A stretch of 64,000 bases of DNA from Falsiroseomonas oleicola (GTDB lineage: Bacteria > Pseudomonadota > Alphaproteobacteria > Acetobacterales > Acetobacteraceae): contig NZ_JAERQM010000006.1 of the NCBI RefSeq assembly GCF_019029495.1, forward strand, positions 139,115 to 203,114, written 5' to 3'. The notes under the pieces are model-generated. The model saw only the letters and a list, made by a program, of their open reading frames with translations. It had not been told where the DNA came from and did not search any database. A program made the position numbers and the translations under genes. How positions within the stretch are numbered: the first letter of the stretch is position 1; the number at the start of each line of letters is the position of its first letter. Positions 52,576-61,128 of this stretch are shown piece after piece.

Positions 52576-53577
52576 GTGTCCGATTCACCGACCACCTCCG
52601 TGCTGCCCGATCCGCGCGGCTTCGACCCCGTGCGCTTTCCCGGCACTGCCGAGGGCGAGGTCTGGCCGCCGCCGCGCTTCTGCTTCCAGGCGAGCTGGCT
52701 GCGCCAGCCCGGCATGGTGTTCGAGCGTGATCCCTCCGGCGGCATCGGCCTGGTGCGGCCCTTCGCGCATCTGCGCATGCTGACCGATCTGGAAAGCGCG
52801 CATCTGGTGCTCGACATTCCCTCCGGCACCCATGACTTCCGGCTGCTGCGGCTGGTGCCGGCGGCGCTGCGCTGTGTCGAACGGATCGCCCCCGGCGACC
52901 GGGTGCCCGGCCCTCTGCTGGAGGAAGACCCCGAGCCGCTCGACGAAGCCCATATGCGAGCGGCGACGGCCGACCTCGTCACCCGGCTGGCCGCCACCGC
53001 CGGGGAGGAGGGGGAGGCGCTGGCCGAGGCGATGCGCCACACCCCGCCCGGCCCGGCCATGTTCGAGGAAGCCATCGCCCAGTGCATCACCCGGGGCGGC
53101 TTCCCCATGGCCACCATGGCGCCGCTCGGCCGGCGGTTGCAGCTGCTGGCCAATGCGCATGCCCGCGTGCTGGCCGCGGCGGCCACCCAACCCGACTATC
53201 CGGCCATGGAACGCATGCTGCGCGCCACCCGCGCCGCGCTGGCCAATGATCGCCGCTGGACCGGCGACCTGCTGACCCGTGCGCTGGACGCGCTGGTGCT
53301 TCAGATCGGCCGCCCGCGCCGCACCAGCGCCGCGCTGCTGGCCAGCGCGGAGGCGGCGATGCGTCGCCCGCTGCCGCTGGAGGCCCCCACCCGGCTGATC
53401 CGCGAACAGACCGAGTTGCGCGACCGGCTGCTGGACCTTTCCGTCTTCTGGCACCGCCTGGCCGCCGCCTGGCTGGCGGTGGAGCCGGAGACCACGGACC
53501 GCCGCGACATCGAGGCGCTGTGCCGCAACGCCCTGCGCCGCCTGGCGCTGGAGCCGCTGTACCGCCTGCCCGGTTGA
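52576..53577 (+). CDS. Conserved hypothetical cytoplasmic protein
   Basis: A 333-residue protein (from GTG 52576) that I do not recognise. It is mainly helical, rich in Ala, Leu and Arg, and has no signal peptide or membrane segment. It has a beta-type N-terminal third with FCFQASWLRQPGMVFERDPSGGIGLVRPF and a helical remainder ending RRLALEPLYRLPG. The GTG is chosen because residues before it look non-coding; a GTG at 52498 would add 26 residues. It is divergent from the OmpA-like lipoprotein. Confidence 0.6.
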   Translation: MSDSPTTSVLPDPRGFDPVRFPGTAEGEVWPPPRFCFQASWLRQPGMVFERDPSGGIGLVRPFAHLRMLTDLESAHLVLDIPSGTHDFRLLRLVPAALRCVERIAPGDRVPGPLLEEDPEPLDEAHMRAATADLVTRLAATAGEEGEALAEAMRHTPPGPAMFEEAIAQCITRGGFPMATMAPLGRRLQLLANAHARVLAAAATQPDYPAMERMLRATRAALANDRRWTGDLLTRALDALVLQIGRPRRTSAALLASAEAAMRRPLPLEAPTRLIREQTELRDRLLDLSVFWHRLAAAWLAVEPETTDRRDIEALCRNALRRLALEPLYRLPG

Positions 53578-53652
53578 GCAGGCCCGGCTGCACGGGCCGG
53601 AGCTTCGCGTCTATGGTCGCCGCCGAATCGCAGCGATCGGGACCCCACGGCC

Positions 53653-54864
53653 ATGACTGACTCCACCCGCCGCATCGTCATCGTCGGCGCCGGCCCGGTC
53701 GGCCTGGTGCTGGCGCTGAAGCTGGCCACCATGGGCCTGCCGAGCCTGGTGCTGGAGGCCGGGGACGACATTTCGGAGGAGTTGCGCGCCTCCACCTTCC
53801 ACCCGCCCAGCCTCGACATGCTCGACACGCTGGGCCTGGCCCAGGACCTGATCGCCCAGGGCCTCGTGACCCCCACCTGGCAGATCCGCCGGCATGAGGA
53901 TGGCGCGCGCGCCGTCTTCGACCTCGGCGTGCTGCGGGACGACACGGCGCATCCCTACCGCCTCCAGGCCGAGCAGTGGAAACTCTCCCGCCTCATCCTG
54001 GCGAAGCTGGCGGCCGAGCATGCCGGGACGGTGGAGCTGCGCTTCGGCGCGAAGGTGGACACGGTGGTGCATGGGGCGGACCATGTCGCCCTGACCGGCC
54101 AGGGCTTCGATCCGGTGGAGGCGCCCTATGTGGTGGGCTGCGACGGCGCCCGCAGCGTCATCCGCCGCGCCATGGGCCTCGACTTCGCCGGCGACACCTA
54201 TCCCGAGACCACCATCCTGGCGACGACCCCCTTCCCCTTCCACGAGGTCTTCGAAGGGCTGTCCAACGTCAACTACATCTGGACGCAGCACCCGGCCTTC
54301 TCCGGCACCTTCTCCCTGCTGCGGGTGCCGGGGCTGTGGCGCGCCTCGCTGCACACGGCGCCGGGCGAATCGGTGGAACAGGCGCTGGAGCCGGCGGCGA
54401 TCGAGCGCAAGCTCCAGGCGATCCATCCCAAGGGCACGCCCTATGAGGTGCCGGACCTGCGCCCCTACCGCATCCATCAGCGGATCGTGGAGAACTACCG
54501 CATCGGCCGGCTGATCCTGGCCGGGGACGCGGCGCATCTGAACTCACCCTCCGGCGGCATGGGCATGAATGGCGGCATCCAGGACGCCATGGAGCTGGCC
54601 GAGACCCTGGCGCCGGTCTGGCGTGGGGAGGAGGATGCCGCGCTGCTCGACCGTTACACCCGCCGCCGCCAGCCGATCGCGGCGCGGGAGATCATCGCCC
54701 AGGCCGACCGCAACCGCGCCCGGATGCGGGAGACGGACCCGGCCAGGCGCGCCGCCCTGCTGGCCGACCTTCAGGCCACCGCGGCCGATCCGGTGAAGGC
54801 GCGGGAGCATCTGCTGCGCTCCTCCATGATCTCGGGCCTGCGGGCGGCGAGCCGGATCATGTGA
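53653..54864 (+). CDS. FAD-dependent monooxygenase (aromatic hydroxylase type)
   Basis: A 403-residue group A flavoprotein monooxygenase with VIVGAGPVGLVLALKLATMG (GxGxxG), YVVGCDGARSVIRRAMG (DG motif) and RLILAGDAAHLNSPSGGMGMNGGIQDAMELAETL (GD motif). It resembles MhpA/PHBH-type hydroxylases of phenolic rings but has a short C-terminus without the thioredoxin-like domain. The substrate is unknown. It precedes the ugp operon and is separated from it by a Pho box. Confidence 0.86.
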   Translation: MTDSTRRIVIVGAGPVGLVLALKLATMGLPSLVLEAGDDISEELRASTFHPPSLDMLDTLGLAQDLIAQGLVTPTWQIRRHEDGARAVFDLGVLRDDTAHPYRLQAEQWKLSRLILAKLAAEHAGTVELRFGAKVDTVVHGADHVALTGQGFDPVEAPYVVGCDGARSVIRRAMGLDFAGDTYPETTILATTPFPFHEVFEGLSNVNYIWTQHPAFSGTFSLLRVPGLWRASLHTAPGESVEQALEPAAIERKLQAIHPKGTPYEVPDLRPYRIHQRIVENYRIGRLILAGDAAHLNSPSGGMGMNGGIQDAMELAETLAPVWRGEEDAALLDRYTRRRQPIAAREIIAQADRNRARMRETDPARRAALLADLQATAADPVKAREHLLRSSMISGLRAASRIM

Positions 54865-54885
54865 GGATTCATCCCCTTCACTGAA

Positions 54886-54903
54886 CTGACATAAATCTGT
54901 AAA
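54886..54903 (+). promoter_or_regulatory. Pho box upstream of ugpB
   Basis: CTGACAT-AAAT-CTGTAAA matches the PhoB direct-repeat consensus CTGTCAT-N4-CTGTCAT at 11 of 14 repeat positions, with the AT-rich 4-nt spacer and correct orientation, 57 nt before ATG 54960. ugp operons are classic PhoB targets in enteric bacteria and rhizobia, so phosphate-starvation induction is likely. Confidence 0.68.
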
Positions 54904-54959
54904 ATCGCCGCAACGCTGGCCGTCTAGAGCCGCCGTCACCTCACGGGGAGAGATTTGCC

Positions 54960-56297
54960 ATGTTCCGCCGCACATTGATGGCGGGCGCCGTCGCGCTCGC
55001 CGGCCTGATCGGGCCGGCCTCCGCCCAGCAGCCCACCGAGATCCAGTTCTGGCACGGCCTGTCGCAGCCCCTCGGCGGGTTGCTGGAGCGGCTGGTGTCG
55101 GACTTCAACGGCAGCCAGACCCAGTACCGCATCGTGCCGACCTTCCGGGGCAGCTATCCGGAGACGATGGTCGCTGCCATCGCCGCCTTCCGCGCCGGCC
55201 AGGCGCCGCATCTGGTGCAGATGTTCGAGGTCGGCACCGGCACCATGATCAATGCCGGCCGTGCCATCATCCCGACGCATGAGCTGCTGACGCAGACCGG
55301 CGTGAACATCAATTTCGACGACTTCCTGCCCGGCGTGCGCGGCTACTACGCCGCCGCCGATGGCCGGCAGATGGCGATGCCGTTCAACAGCAGCACCGCG
55401 GTCGTCTACTACAACAAGGACGCCTTCCGCCGCGCCAACCTGAACCCCGACCAGTTCCCGACCACCTGGGAAGGCGTGGGCCAGGCGCTGACCGCGCTCA
55501 AGGCCTCCGGCCATGCCTGCCCGATGTCGACCGCCTGGCCGACCTGGCTGCATGTCGAGCAGTTCAGCGCCATCCACAACATCCCGCTCGCGACGCAGGG
55601 CAATGGCTTCGGCGGCGCCAATGCGGAGCTTCGGGTCAACAACCCGATGATGCTGCGCCACCTGACCAATCTGGTGAACTGGCAGAAGGAAGGCCTGTTC
55701 CGCTGGGGCGGCCGCGACAATGCGGGCGAGGCGCTGTTCCCGGGCGGCGAATGCGCCATCATGATGACCTCCTCCGGCTTCCGCGCCCGGGTGCAGCGGG
55801 AAGCGCGCTTCGACTGGGGCGTCGCCATGCTGCCGACCTATGAGGGCACGCAGCCGGCGAACGCCATCATCGGCGGCGCCAGCCTCTGGGTGATGAACCG
55901 CGGCCCGAACACCCAGCGCAACGCGGCGGAGCTGCGCGGCGTCGCCGAGTTCTTCGCCTATACGGCCCGCCCGGAAGTGGCCGGCAAGTGGCACATGGAC
56001 ACGGGCTACCTGCCGATCACGCGCAGCGGCTTCGAATCCGCCCGCGCCAGCGGCTTCTACACCCAGCCGGCCAATGTCGGCGCCGACATCCCGATCGAGC
56101 AGATGCTGCGCGGCGCGAGCTCGGAGAACACCCGCGGCATCCGCCTCGGTGGCTTCGTCGAAATCCGCGTCATCATGCAGGAAGAGATGGAGAAGGCCTT
56201 CCAGGGCCAGCAGACCCCGGAACAGGCCCTGGCGGCGATGACGACGCGCGGCAATGCGGTGCTGCGCAATTTCGAGCGTGCGAATCGCGGCGGCTGA
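54960..56297 (+). CDS. ugpB: sn-Glycerol-3-phosphate ABC transporter, periplasmic receptor
   Basis: A 445-residue receptor with signal MFRRTLMAGAVALAGLIGPASAQ and UgpB features: IQFWHGLSQPLGGLLERLVSDFN, AIAAFRAGQAPHLVQMFEVGTGTMI, PFNSSTAVVYYNKD and the C-terminal ENTRGIRLGGFVEIR. GGGGAG precedes the ATG. It leads ugpB-A-E-C behind a Pho box; a strong hairpin follows, as expected for over-production of the receptor. Confidence 0.92.
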   Translation: MFRRTLMAGAVALAGLIGPASAQQPTEIQFWHGLSQPLGGLLERLVSDFNGSQTQYRIVPTFRGSYPETMVAAIAAFRAGQAPHLVQMFEVGTGTMINAGRAIIPTHELLTQTGVNINFDDFLPGVRGYYAAADGRQMAMPFNSSTAVVYYNKDAFRRANLNPDQFPTTWEGVGQALTALKASGHACPMSTAWPTWLHVEQFSAIHNIPLATQGNGFGGANAELRVNNPMMLRHLTNLVNWQKEGLFRWGGRDNAGEALFPGGECAIMMTSSGFRARVQREARFDWGVAMLPTYEGTQPANAIIGGASLWVMNRGPNTQRNAAELRGVAEFFAYTARPEVAGKWHMDTGYLPITRSGFESARASGFYTQPANVGADIPIEQMLRGASSENTRGIRLGGFVEIRVIMQEEMEKAFQGQQTPEQALAAMTTRGNAVLRNFERANRGG

Positions 56298-56319
56298 TAC
56301 GGGCTTTCTGGCTTGATGG

Positions 56320-56347
56320 GAGGGTGGGCATGGGGCCCACCCTCTTT
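56320..56347 (+). terminator. Intra-operon terminator/attenuator after ugpB
   Basis: GAGGGTGGGC-ATGGG-GCCCACCCTC is a perfect 10-bp GC stem with a 5-nt loop followed by TTT, between ugpB and ugpA. It resembles an intrinsic terminator that lets part of transcription continue, giving more receptor than permease. Confidence 0.75.
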
Positions 56348-56371
56348 GCGTTCTGAAGGGGGATCGCGGCG

Positions 56372-57253
56372 TTGCGGAAGAAGGTGATCTTCAAGGGGAC
56401 GCTGTTGCCCTGGCTGCTGCTGCTGCCGCAATTGCTCATCACCGGCGTGTTCTTCTTCTGGCCGGCCGGCCAGGCGATCTACGGGTCCTTCCTGCGGGAG
56501 GATGCCTTCGGCCTGTCGCGCGAATTCGTCGGGCTGGAGAATTTCTCCGACATCCTGGCGGATCCGACCTATCTCGCGGCCGGCTGGAACACGGTGGTGT
56601 TCTCCTCTGCCGTCGCCTTCTCCGCGCTCGGCATCGCGCTGTTCCTGGCGGTGCAGGCGGACAAGGCGATCCGCGGCACCAACTTCTTCAAGACCATGCT
56701 GATCTGGCCCTATGCCGTGGCCCCGGCCATCGCCGCCGTGCTGTGGCTGTTCATGTTCCATCCGCAGATCGGGCTGTTCGGCCGTATGATCAACGGCATG
56801 GGAATCCTGTGGGACTACAAGCTGAATGGCGGCCAGGCGATGACGCTGGTGGTGGTTGCGGCGGCATGGAAGCAGGTGTCCTACAACTTCATCTTCTTCA
56901 TGGCCGGGCTGCAATCGATCCCCCGCGCGGTGCTGGAGGCGGCGGCGATCGACGGCGCCCGGCCGATGCGGCGCTTCTGGACCATCATCTTTCCTCTATT
57001 GGCCCCGACGAGTTTCTTCCTGCTGGTGGTCAACATCGTCTACGCCTTCTTCGACACCTTCGGCACGATCCACGCCTTGACCGGCGGCGGCCCCGGGCAG
57101 GCGACCACGACCCTGATCTACAAGGTCTATGTGGACGGCGTCCAAAACCTGAATTTCGGCAGTTCCGCCGCGCAGAGCGTGATCCTGATGGCCATCGTCA
57201 TCCTGCTGACCGCCGTGCAGTTCCGCTTCATCGAGCGGAAGGTGCATTATTAA
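56372..57253 (+). CDS. ugpA: sn-Glycerol-3-phosphate ABC transporter permease UgpA
   Basis: A 293-residue permease with six membrane segments and the EAA loop [50 protein letters not shown] and [18 protein letters not shown] are typical UgpA. The TTG start 56372 is preceded by GGGGGA; no in-frame ATG fits the N-terminus. The weak start codon fits lower membrane-component synthesis. Confidence 0.9.
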   Translation: MRKKVIFKGTLLPWLLLLPQLLITGVFFFWPAGQAIYGSFLREDAFGLSREFVGLENFSDILADPTYLAAGWNTVVFSSAVAFSALGIALFLAVQADKAIRGTNFFKTMLIWPYAVAPAIAAVLWLFMFHPQIGLFGRMINGMGILWDYKLNGGQAMTLVVVAAAWKQVSYNFIFFMAGLQSIPRAVLEAAAIDGARPMRRFWTIIFPLLAPTSFFLLVVNIVYAFFDTFGTIHALTGGGPGQATTTLIYKVYVDGVQNLNFGSSAAQSVILMAIVILLTAVQFRFIERKVHY

Positions 57254-57421
57254 CATGCCCTCAAACGCCGGGCGCGGCCTCCGGCCGCTTGGCTTCGCGC
57301 AGGCCGCGGTCAGCACCCGTTGCCAGGATGGTCTGTGCGCGGCGCGCCTTCGCGCGCTCGGCCTGCCTGAAGTGCGGCAGGCCGCCGGGATTCGACCCTT
57401 CTCTCAATGGGGCAAGCGTTG
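57254..57421 (+). promoter_or_regulatory. 168-bp ugpA-ugpE spacer with two hairpins
   Basis: There is no gene here. GCGGCC-TCC-GGCCGC (57274-57288) and GGCCTGCC-N8-GGCAGGCC (57360-57383) are perfect inverted repeats. A spacer of this size between two permease genes that are usually adjacent or overlapping is unusual; the hairpins may process or stabilise the transcript. Confidence 0.45.
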
Positions 57422-58324
57422 ATGTCCGCCACCATGGACCTGGAGGCGGATCGCCTCGCCCGCGCCACCCTCCGCCGCAACGCGCGCAACCGCTGGGTCG
57501 CCTATATCTCGCTGTCGCTCGGCGTGCTGATCTTCGCCTTCCCGATCTGGATCACGGTCGTGGGCTCCACCCATGACGTCTCCACCATCGGCCGTGGCGA
57601 CGTGCCGCTGTGGTTTGGTGGGGAGGCGGTGGCGAACTACGTCTCCGCCTGGCTGACGGGCGGCGAGGCCACCCGCACCACGCGCTCCGTCCCCGCCTGG
57701 GTGATGCTGTGGAACAGCCTGAACATGGCGGTGCTGATCGCGGTGGGGAAGATCGCGATCTCCCTGCTCTCGGCCTATGCCGTGGTGTTCTTCAGCTTCC
57801 CCGGCCGCATGGTCGCCTTCTGGCTGATTTTTATCACCTTGATGCTGCCGGTCGAGGTGCGGATCATCCCGACCTTCGAAGTGATGGTGAATCTCGGCCT
57901 CATCAACACCATGACCGGCCTGGTCGTGCCGCTGATCGCCAGCGCCACGGCCACACTGCTGTTCCGGCAGTTCTTCCTGACCATCCCCGACGAATATGTG
58001 GAAGCGGCGAAGATCGATGGCGCCGGGCCGCTGCGTTTCTTCAAGGATGTCGTGCTGCCGTTGTCCATCACCAATATCGCGGCGCTCTTCGTCATCCTGT
58101 TCATCTATGGCTGGAACCAGTACCTCTGGCCCCTGCTCATCGTCACCGATCGCGACCTGGAGACGGTGGTCGTCGGCATGACCAAGATGATCGGCAATGG
58201 CGATGCGCAGAATGAGTGGAACATCATCATGGCCACCGCCGTGCTCGCCATGCTGCCGCCCGTGGCGGTGGTGGTGTTCATGCAGCGCTGGTTCGTGAAG
58301 GGCCTGACGGAGACCGAGAAGTAA
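57422..58324 (+). CDS. ugpE: sn-Glycerol-3-phosphate ABC transporter permease UgpE
   Basis: A 300-residue permease with six membrane segments and the EAA loop YVEAAKIDGAGPLRFFKDVVLPLS. FAFPIWITVVGSTHD, LMLPVEVRIIPTF and GWNQYLWPLLIVTDRDLETVVVG are typical UgpE. ATG 57422 is chosen over ATG 57407 because only it has a G-rich site upstream. It is followed 1 nt later by ugpC. Confidence 0.9.
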   Translation: MSATMDLEADRLARATLRRNARNRWVAYISLSLGVLIFAFPIWITVVGSTHDVSTIGRGDVPLWFGGEAVANYVSAWLTGGEATRTTRSVPAWVMLWNSLNMAVLIAVGKIAISLLSAYAVVFFSFPGRMVAFWLIFITLMLPVEVRIIPTFEVMVNLGLINTMTGLVVPLIASATATLLFRQFFLTIPDEYVEAAKIDGAGPLRFFKDVVLPLSITNIAALFVILFIYGWNQYLWPLLIVTDRDLETVVVGMTKMIGNGDAQNEWNIIMATAVLAMLPPVAVVVFMQRWFVKGLTETEK

Positions 58325-58325
58325 G

Positions 58326-59393
58326 ATGGCCACGCTCACGCTGACCTCCGTCAAGAAGCAGTTCGCCGCCACCCAGGTGCTGCACGGCATCGACCTCGAC
58401 GTCGCCGATGGCGAGATGATCGTCGTGGTCGGCGCCTCCGGCTGCGGCAAGTCCACCCTGCTGCGCATCGTCGCCGGGCTGGAAACAGCCACCTCCGGCA
58501 CCGTGCGCATCGATGGGCGCGACGTCACGGCGCTGGAGCCGGCGGATCGCGACATCGCCATGGTGTTCCAGAACTACGCGCTCTACCCGCATATGTCGGT
58601 CTTCGAGAACATGGCCTATGGCCTGAAGATCCGCGGCATGAAGCCCGCCGAAATACGCCGCCGCGTCGATGAGGCGGCGCAGATGCTGGAGATCGGCCCA
58701 CTTCTCGACCGCAAGCCGCGCCAGCTTTCCGGCGGCCAGCGCCAGCGCGTCGCCATGGGCCGCGCCGTGGTGCGCGAACCGAAGCTGTTCCTGTTCGACG
58801 AGCCGCTGTCCAATCTCGACGCCAAGCTGCGCGTGCAGATGCGCGCCGAAATCCGCCGCCTGCAGAAGCGCCTCGGCGTCACCAGCCTGTTCGTGACCCA
58901 CGACCAGGTGGAGGCGATGACACTGGGCGACCGGCTTGTCGTGATGCATCAGGGCCGCGCCGCGCAGGTCGCCTCGCCGATGGAGGTCTGGGGCCGGCCG
59001 GCGGATACCTATGTGGCCAGCTTCATCGGCTCCCCCGCCATGAACTTCCTGGCCGCGACGCTGGAGCCGGGCGGCGGGGCGGCCGCGCTGAAGGCCGGGC
59101 TGACCATCGGCTTCCCCGACGGCCCCCGCGCCGGGGCGGCCGGCATGCCGCTGACGCTTGGCATCCGCCCGGAACACATCCAGCTCGGCGAGGGTGGGCT
59201 GGATCTGGCGGTGGATCTGGTGGAGCCGCTGGGGTCGGAGACAGTGATCCACGGAACCATCAACGGTGGTGAGGCGCTGACCGTGCGCCTGCCGATCCCG
59301 GCGCACGGCATCGGCGCGGTGCTGCCAGTGATCCTGCCCTGGGACGCCTTTCATGTGTTCGACGGGAGCAGCGGCCGGCGTCTGGAACCCTGA
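58326..59393 (+). CDS. ugpC: sn-Glycerol-3-phosphate ABC transporter ATPase UgpC
   Basis: A 355-residue ATPase with Walker A GASGCGKST, signature LSGGQRQRVAMGRA, Walker B LFLFDEPLSNLDAKLR, H-loop VTHDQVEAMTLGDR and a C-terminal TOBE/regulatory domain (LTLGIRPEHIQL...VEPLGSETVIHG), as in the MalK/UgpC group. It energises uptake of glycerol-3-phosphate or glycerophosphodiesters, a phosphate source. Confidence 0.92.
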   Translation: MATLTLTSVKKQFAATQVLHGIDLDVADGEMIVVVGASGCGKSTLLRIVAGLETATSGTVRIDGRDVTALEPADRDIAMVFQNYALYPHMSVFENMAYGLKIRGMKPAEIRRRVDEAAQMLEIGPLLDRKPRQLSGGQRQRVAMGRAVVREPKLFLFDEPLSNLDAKLRVQMRAEIRRLQKRLGVTSLFVTHDQVEAMTLGDRLVVMHQGRAAQVASPMEVWGRPADTYVASFIGSPAMNFLAATLEPGGGAAALKAGLTIGFPDGPRAGAAGMPLTLGIRPEHIQLGEGGLDLAVDLVEPLGSETVIHGTINGGEALTVRLPIPAHGIGAVLPVILPWDAFHVFDGSSGRRLEP

Positions 59394-59414
59394 TGGATGT
59401 CCTGTCCTTTGCAA

Positions 59415-59464
59415 CACGCGCCTGCAGAAGGTCCGCGCGTGAGAGCGGATAGGTCACGATCCGC
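59415..59464. terminator. Two hairpins between convergent ugpC and the glycosyltransferase-like gene
   Basis: CACGCGC (59415-59421) pairs with GCGCGTG (59435-59441), and GCGGAT (59445-59450) pairs with ATCCGC (59459-59464). Their placement between convergent genes suggests bidirectional termination; neither has a long U-tract. Confidence 0.5.
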
Positions 59465-59488
59465 CGCTTCTGGCATGGGCTCCGCCAA

Positions 59489-60994
59489 TCAGCAGAGGAT
59501 GCTGAGCGTCGCGAAGTCGAGGTTGCCCTGAAGTGACGAGGGCGAATCGTCAGGCTGCGTGACCCTCAGCGTCAGCGCCTTGGTACCCTCCCGAATCTTC
59601 AATGCCAGCCTCCCCGAGAGGACCGTGATCGGGAAGGTCTTCTTGTCGTTTGATTTCGTCAGGGCCGCCTTCAGGCGAAGTGTCTGCACCTCGCCGGACT
59701 CCGAAACAGCCTCGACCTGGCTCGCGGGATGGTGGCCGTAAAGACGAAGGCGAAGACGCCCCGTGAACTGAGCGCCCAGGGCGCCAAAAAACACGCATTC
59801 ATTGTGCTCGGTCAGTGACACATCCAGCAGCCGAGCATCGCCACTCAGCTCAATCCGCAAGGCCGCCATGCCCTGCCGTGTCTGGGGGCTCAACATGTAG
59901 CCGTGAGGAAAGGGCGTCCTGGCGCTGATGGGCCGCATCGCAAAATGCAGTATCCGCCGGTAATTCCAGTGCTCCGGCCCTCCGCAATCACGAAAATCGT
60001 CGCGGTGACGGAAGCTTCCGATCAAGGCCGAAAGCCGCTCCTCGATATCGTAGCGATTGCGGGCGAGCGATCGCAGGGATGGCGCCGCCTCAAGCGCTGC
60101 CGGGTGTCCACCAACAATTTCATCGAGCAGTTGCTGCGCTGTCCGCTGTGACGTCCAGCGCCCGGAAAAGGTGTCCGCTTCTGCCGCGTCGATATTGTCC
60201 CGGGTGATCCACCCTGGCCCGCCAAAGTGGTCGTAGCAGAAAACCGGAACCCCACGCGCCAGCGCCTTCTGGGCCGTATGCCCAATTGTCACGACAGCAT
60301 CGAACTGATCGATCAAATCCGGTTCGATCAGCCTTGGCGTCCCGCCACGCCCGATCAACGTCGGCTCGACGCCCACCGCCGGCAGAAGGTCGAGGAGTGC
60401 CCTGACCTCGGCGCACGGGTGGTTCGTTACGATACAAATCCTATTAAGCTTGGCCGGGCGTGCCTCGCTCCTGAACCAGAGGCGTGTGACCGCATTGCGG
60501 TAGTTGATGCGCGGCGCGGGGCAGGACACCAGGCTCGGCTCCTGGACCTCACCGATCCGCTTCGCCGCGAACAGCAGCGCGTCGGCCTTCCCCTCCAGCC
60601 CGAAAATCGCCTCCCCGTCCATGAAGGCGGAGAAGGAGCAAAGAACGAGATAGCGAAACCGGATGCCGCACTCCAGCAGGGCGAAGGAACTGGTCATCCA
60701 GCCATGGGTGATTACCAGATCAAAAGCGCCCCCCCGGACAGGTCGGGGATCGCTGCCGAGTGCAACGGCATCCTCAAGTCCGGGTACCTGCCGCACATAA
60801 TCCGCGTTCACCGCCCATCCGGCGACCTGGACCGAGACGCCGAAAGACCGCAGCGTGCAGGCCATGTCCGCCGCGATGAGGCTGGGCCCGCCGAATTTCT
60901 CCAGGCCGGATACGATGATGAGGACGCGCCGGATGTCGTGGCGGTTCAGTGCGTCGGCCAGTTCCTCGGTGGCACGTTCGGTGCTGGGCGTCAT
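59489..60994 (-). CDS. Glycosyltransferase-like protein, GT-B style (uncertain)
   Basis: A 501-residue protein. RRVLIIVSGLEKFGGPSLIAADMACTLRSFGVSVQVAGWAV resembles the N-terminal Rossmann start of GT-B enzymes; NRICIVTNHPCAEVRALLDLLPAVGVEPTLIGRGG and AVVTIGHTAQKALARGVPVFCYDHFGGPGWIT look like the second, donor-binding half. The C-terminal ~130 residues are a beta-rich add-on. GC looks lower than in the neighbours. AGGAT 5 nt before ATG 60994 decides the start. Family and sugar are unknown. Confidence 0.55.
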   Translation of the reverse strand: MTPSTERATEELADALNRHDIRRVLIIVSGLEKFGGPSLIAADMACTLRSFGVSVQVAGWAVNADYVRQVPGLEDAVALGSDPRPVRGGAFDLVITHGWMTSSFALLECGIRFRYLVLCSFSAFMDGEAIFGLEGKADALLFAAKRIGEVQEPSLVSCPAPRINYRNAVTRLWFRSEARPAKLNRICIVTNHPCAEVRALLDLLPAVGVEPTLIGRGGTPRLIEPDLIDQFDAVVTIGHTAQKALARGVPVFCYDHFGGPGWITRDNIDAAEADTFSGRWTSQRTAQQLLDEIVGGHPAALEAAPSLRSLARNRYDIEERLSALIGSFRHRDDFRDCGGPEHWNYRRILHFAMRPISARTPFPHGYMLSPQTRQGMAALRIELSGDARLLDVSLTEHNECVFFGALGAQFTGRLRLRLYGHHPASQVEAVSESGEVQTLRLKAALTKSNDKKTFPITVLSGRLALKIREGTKALTLRVTQPDDSPSSLQGNLDFATLSILC

Positions 60995-61128
60995 GATCAT
61001 CCTTCGACACATGCGGCAATCAACTCTTTGCCGACTTGGCACGCCTAGGCAACGCACAGCTTGCGAAGTCAGGACCGGCGGGCGGATCGCCTGTTTGGTC
61101 CCGGCGGTAGTTCAGGTATCTCCGTGGC

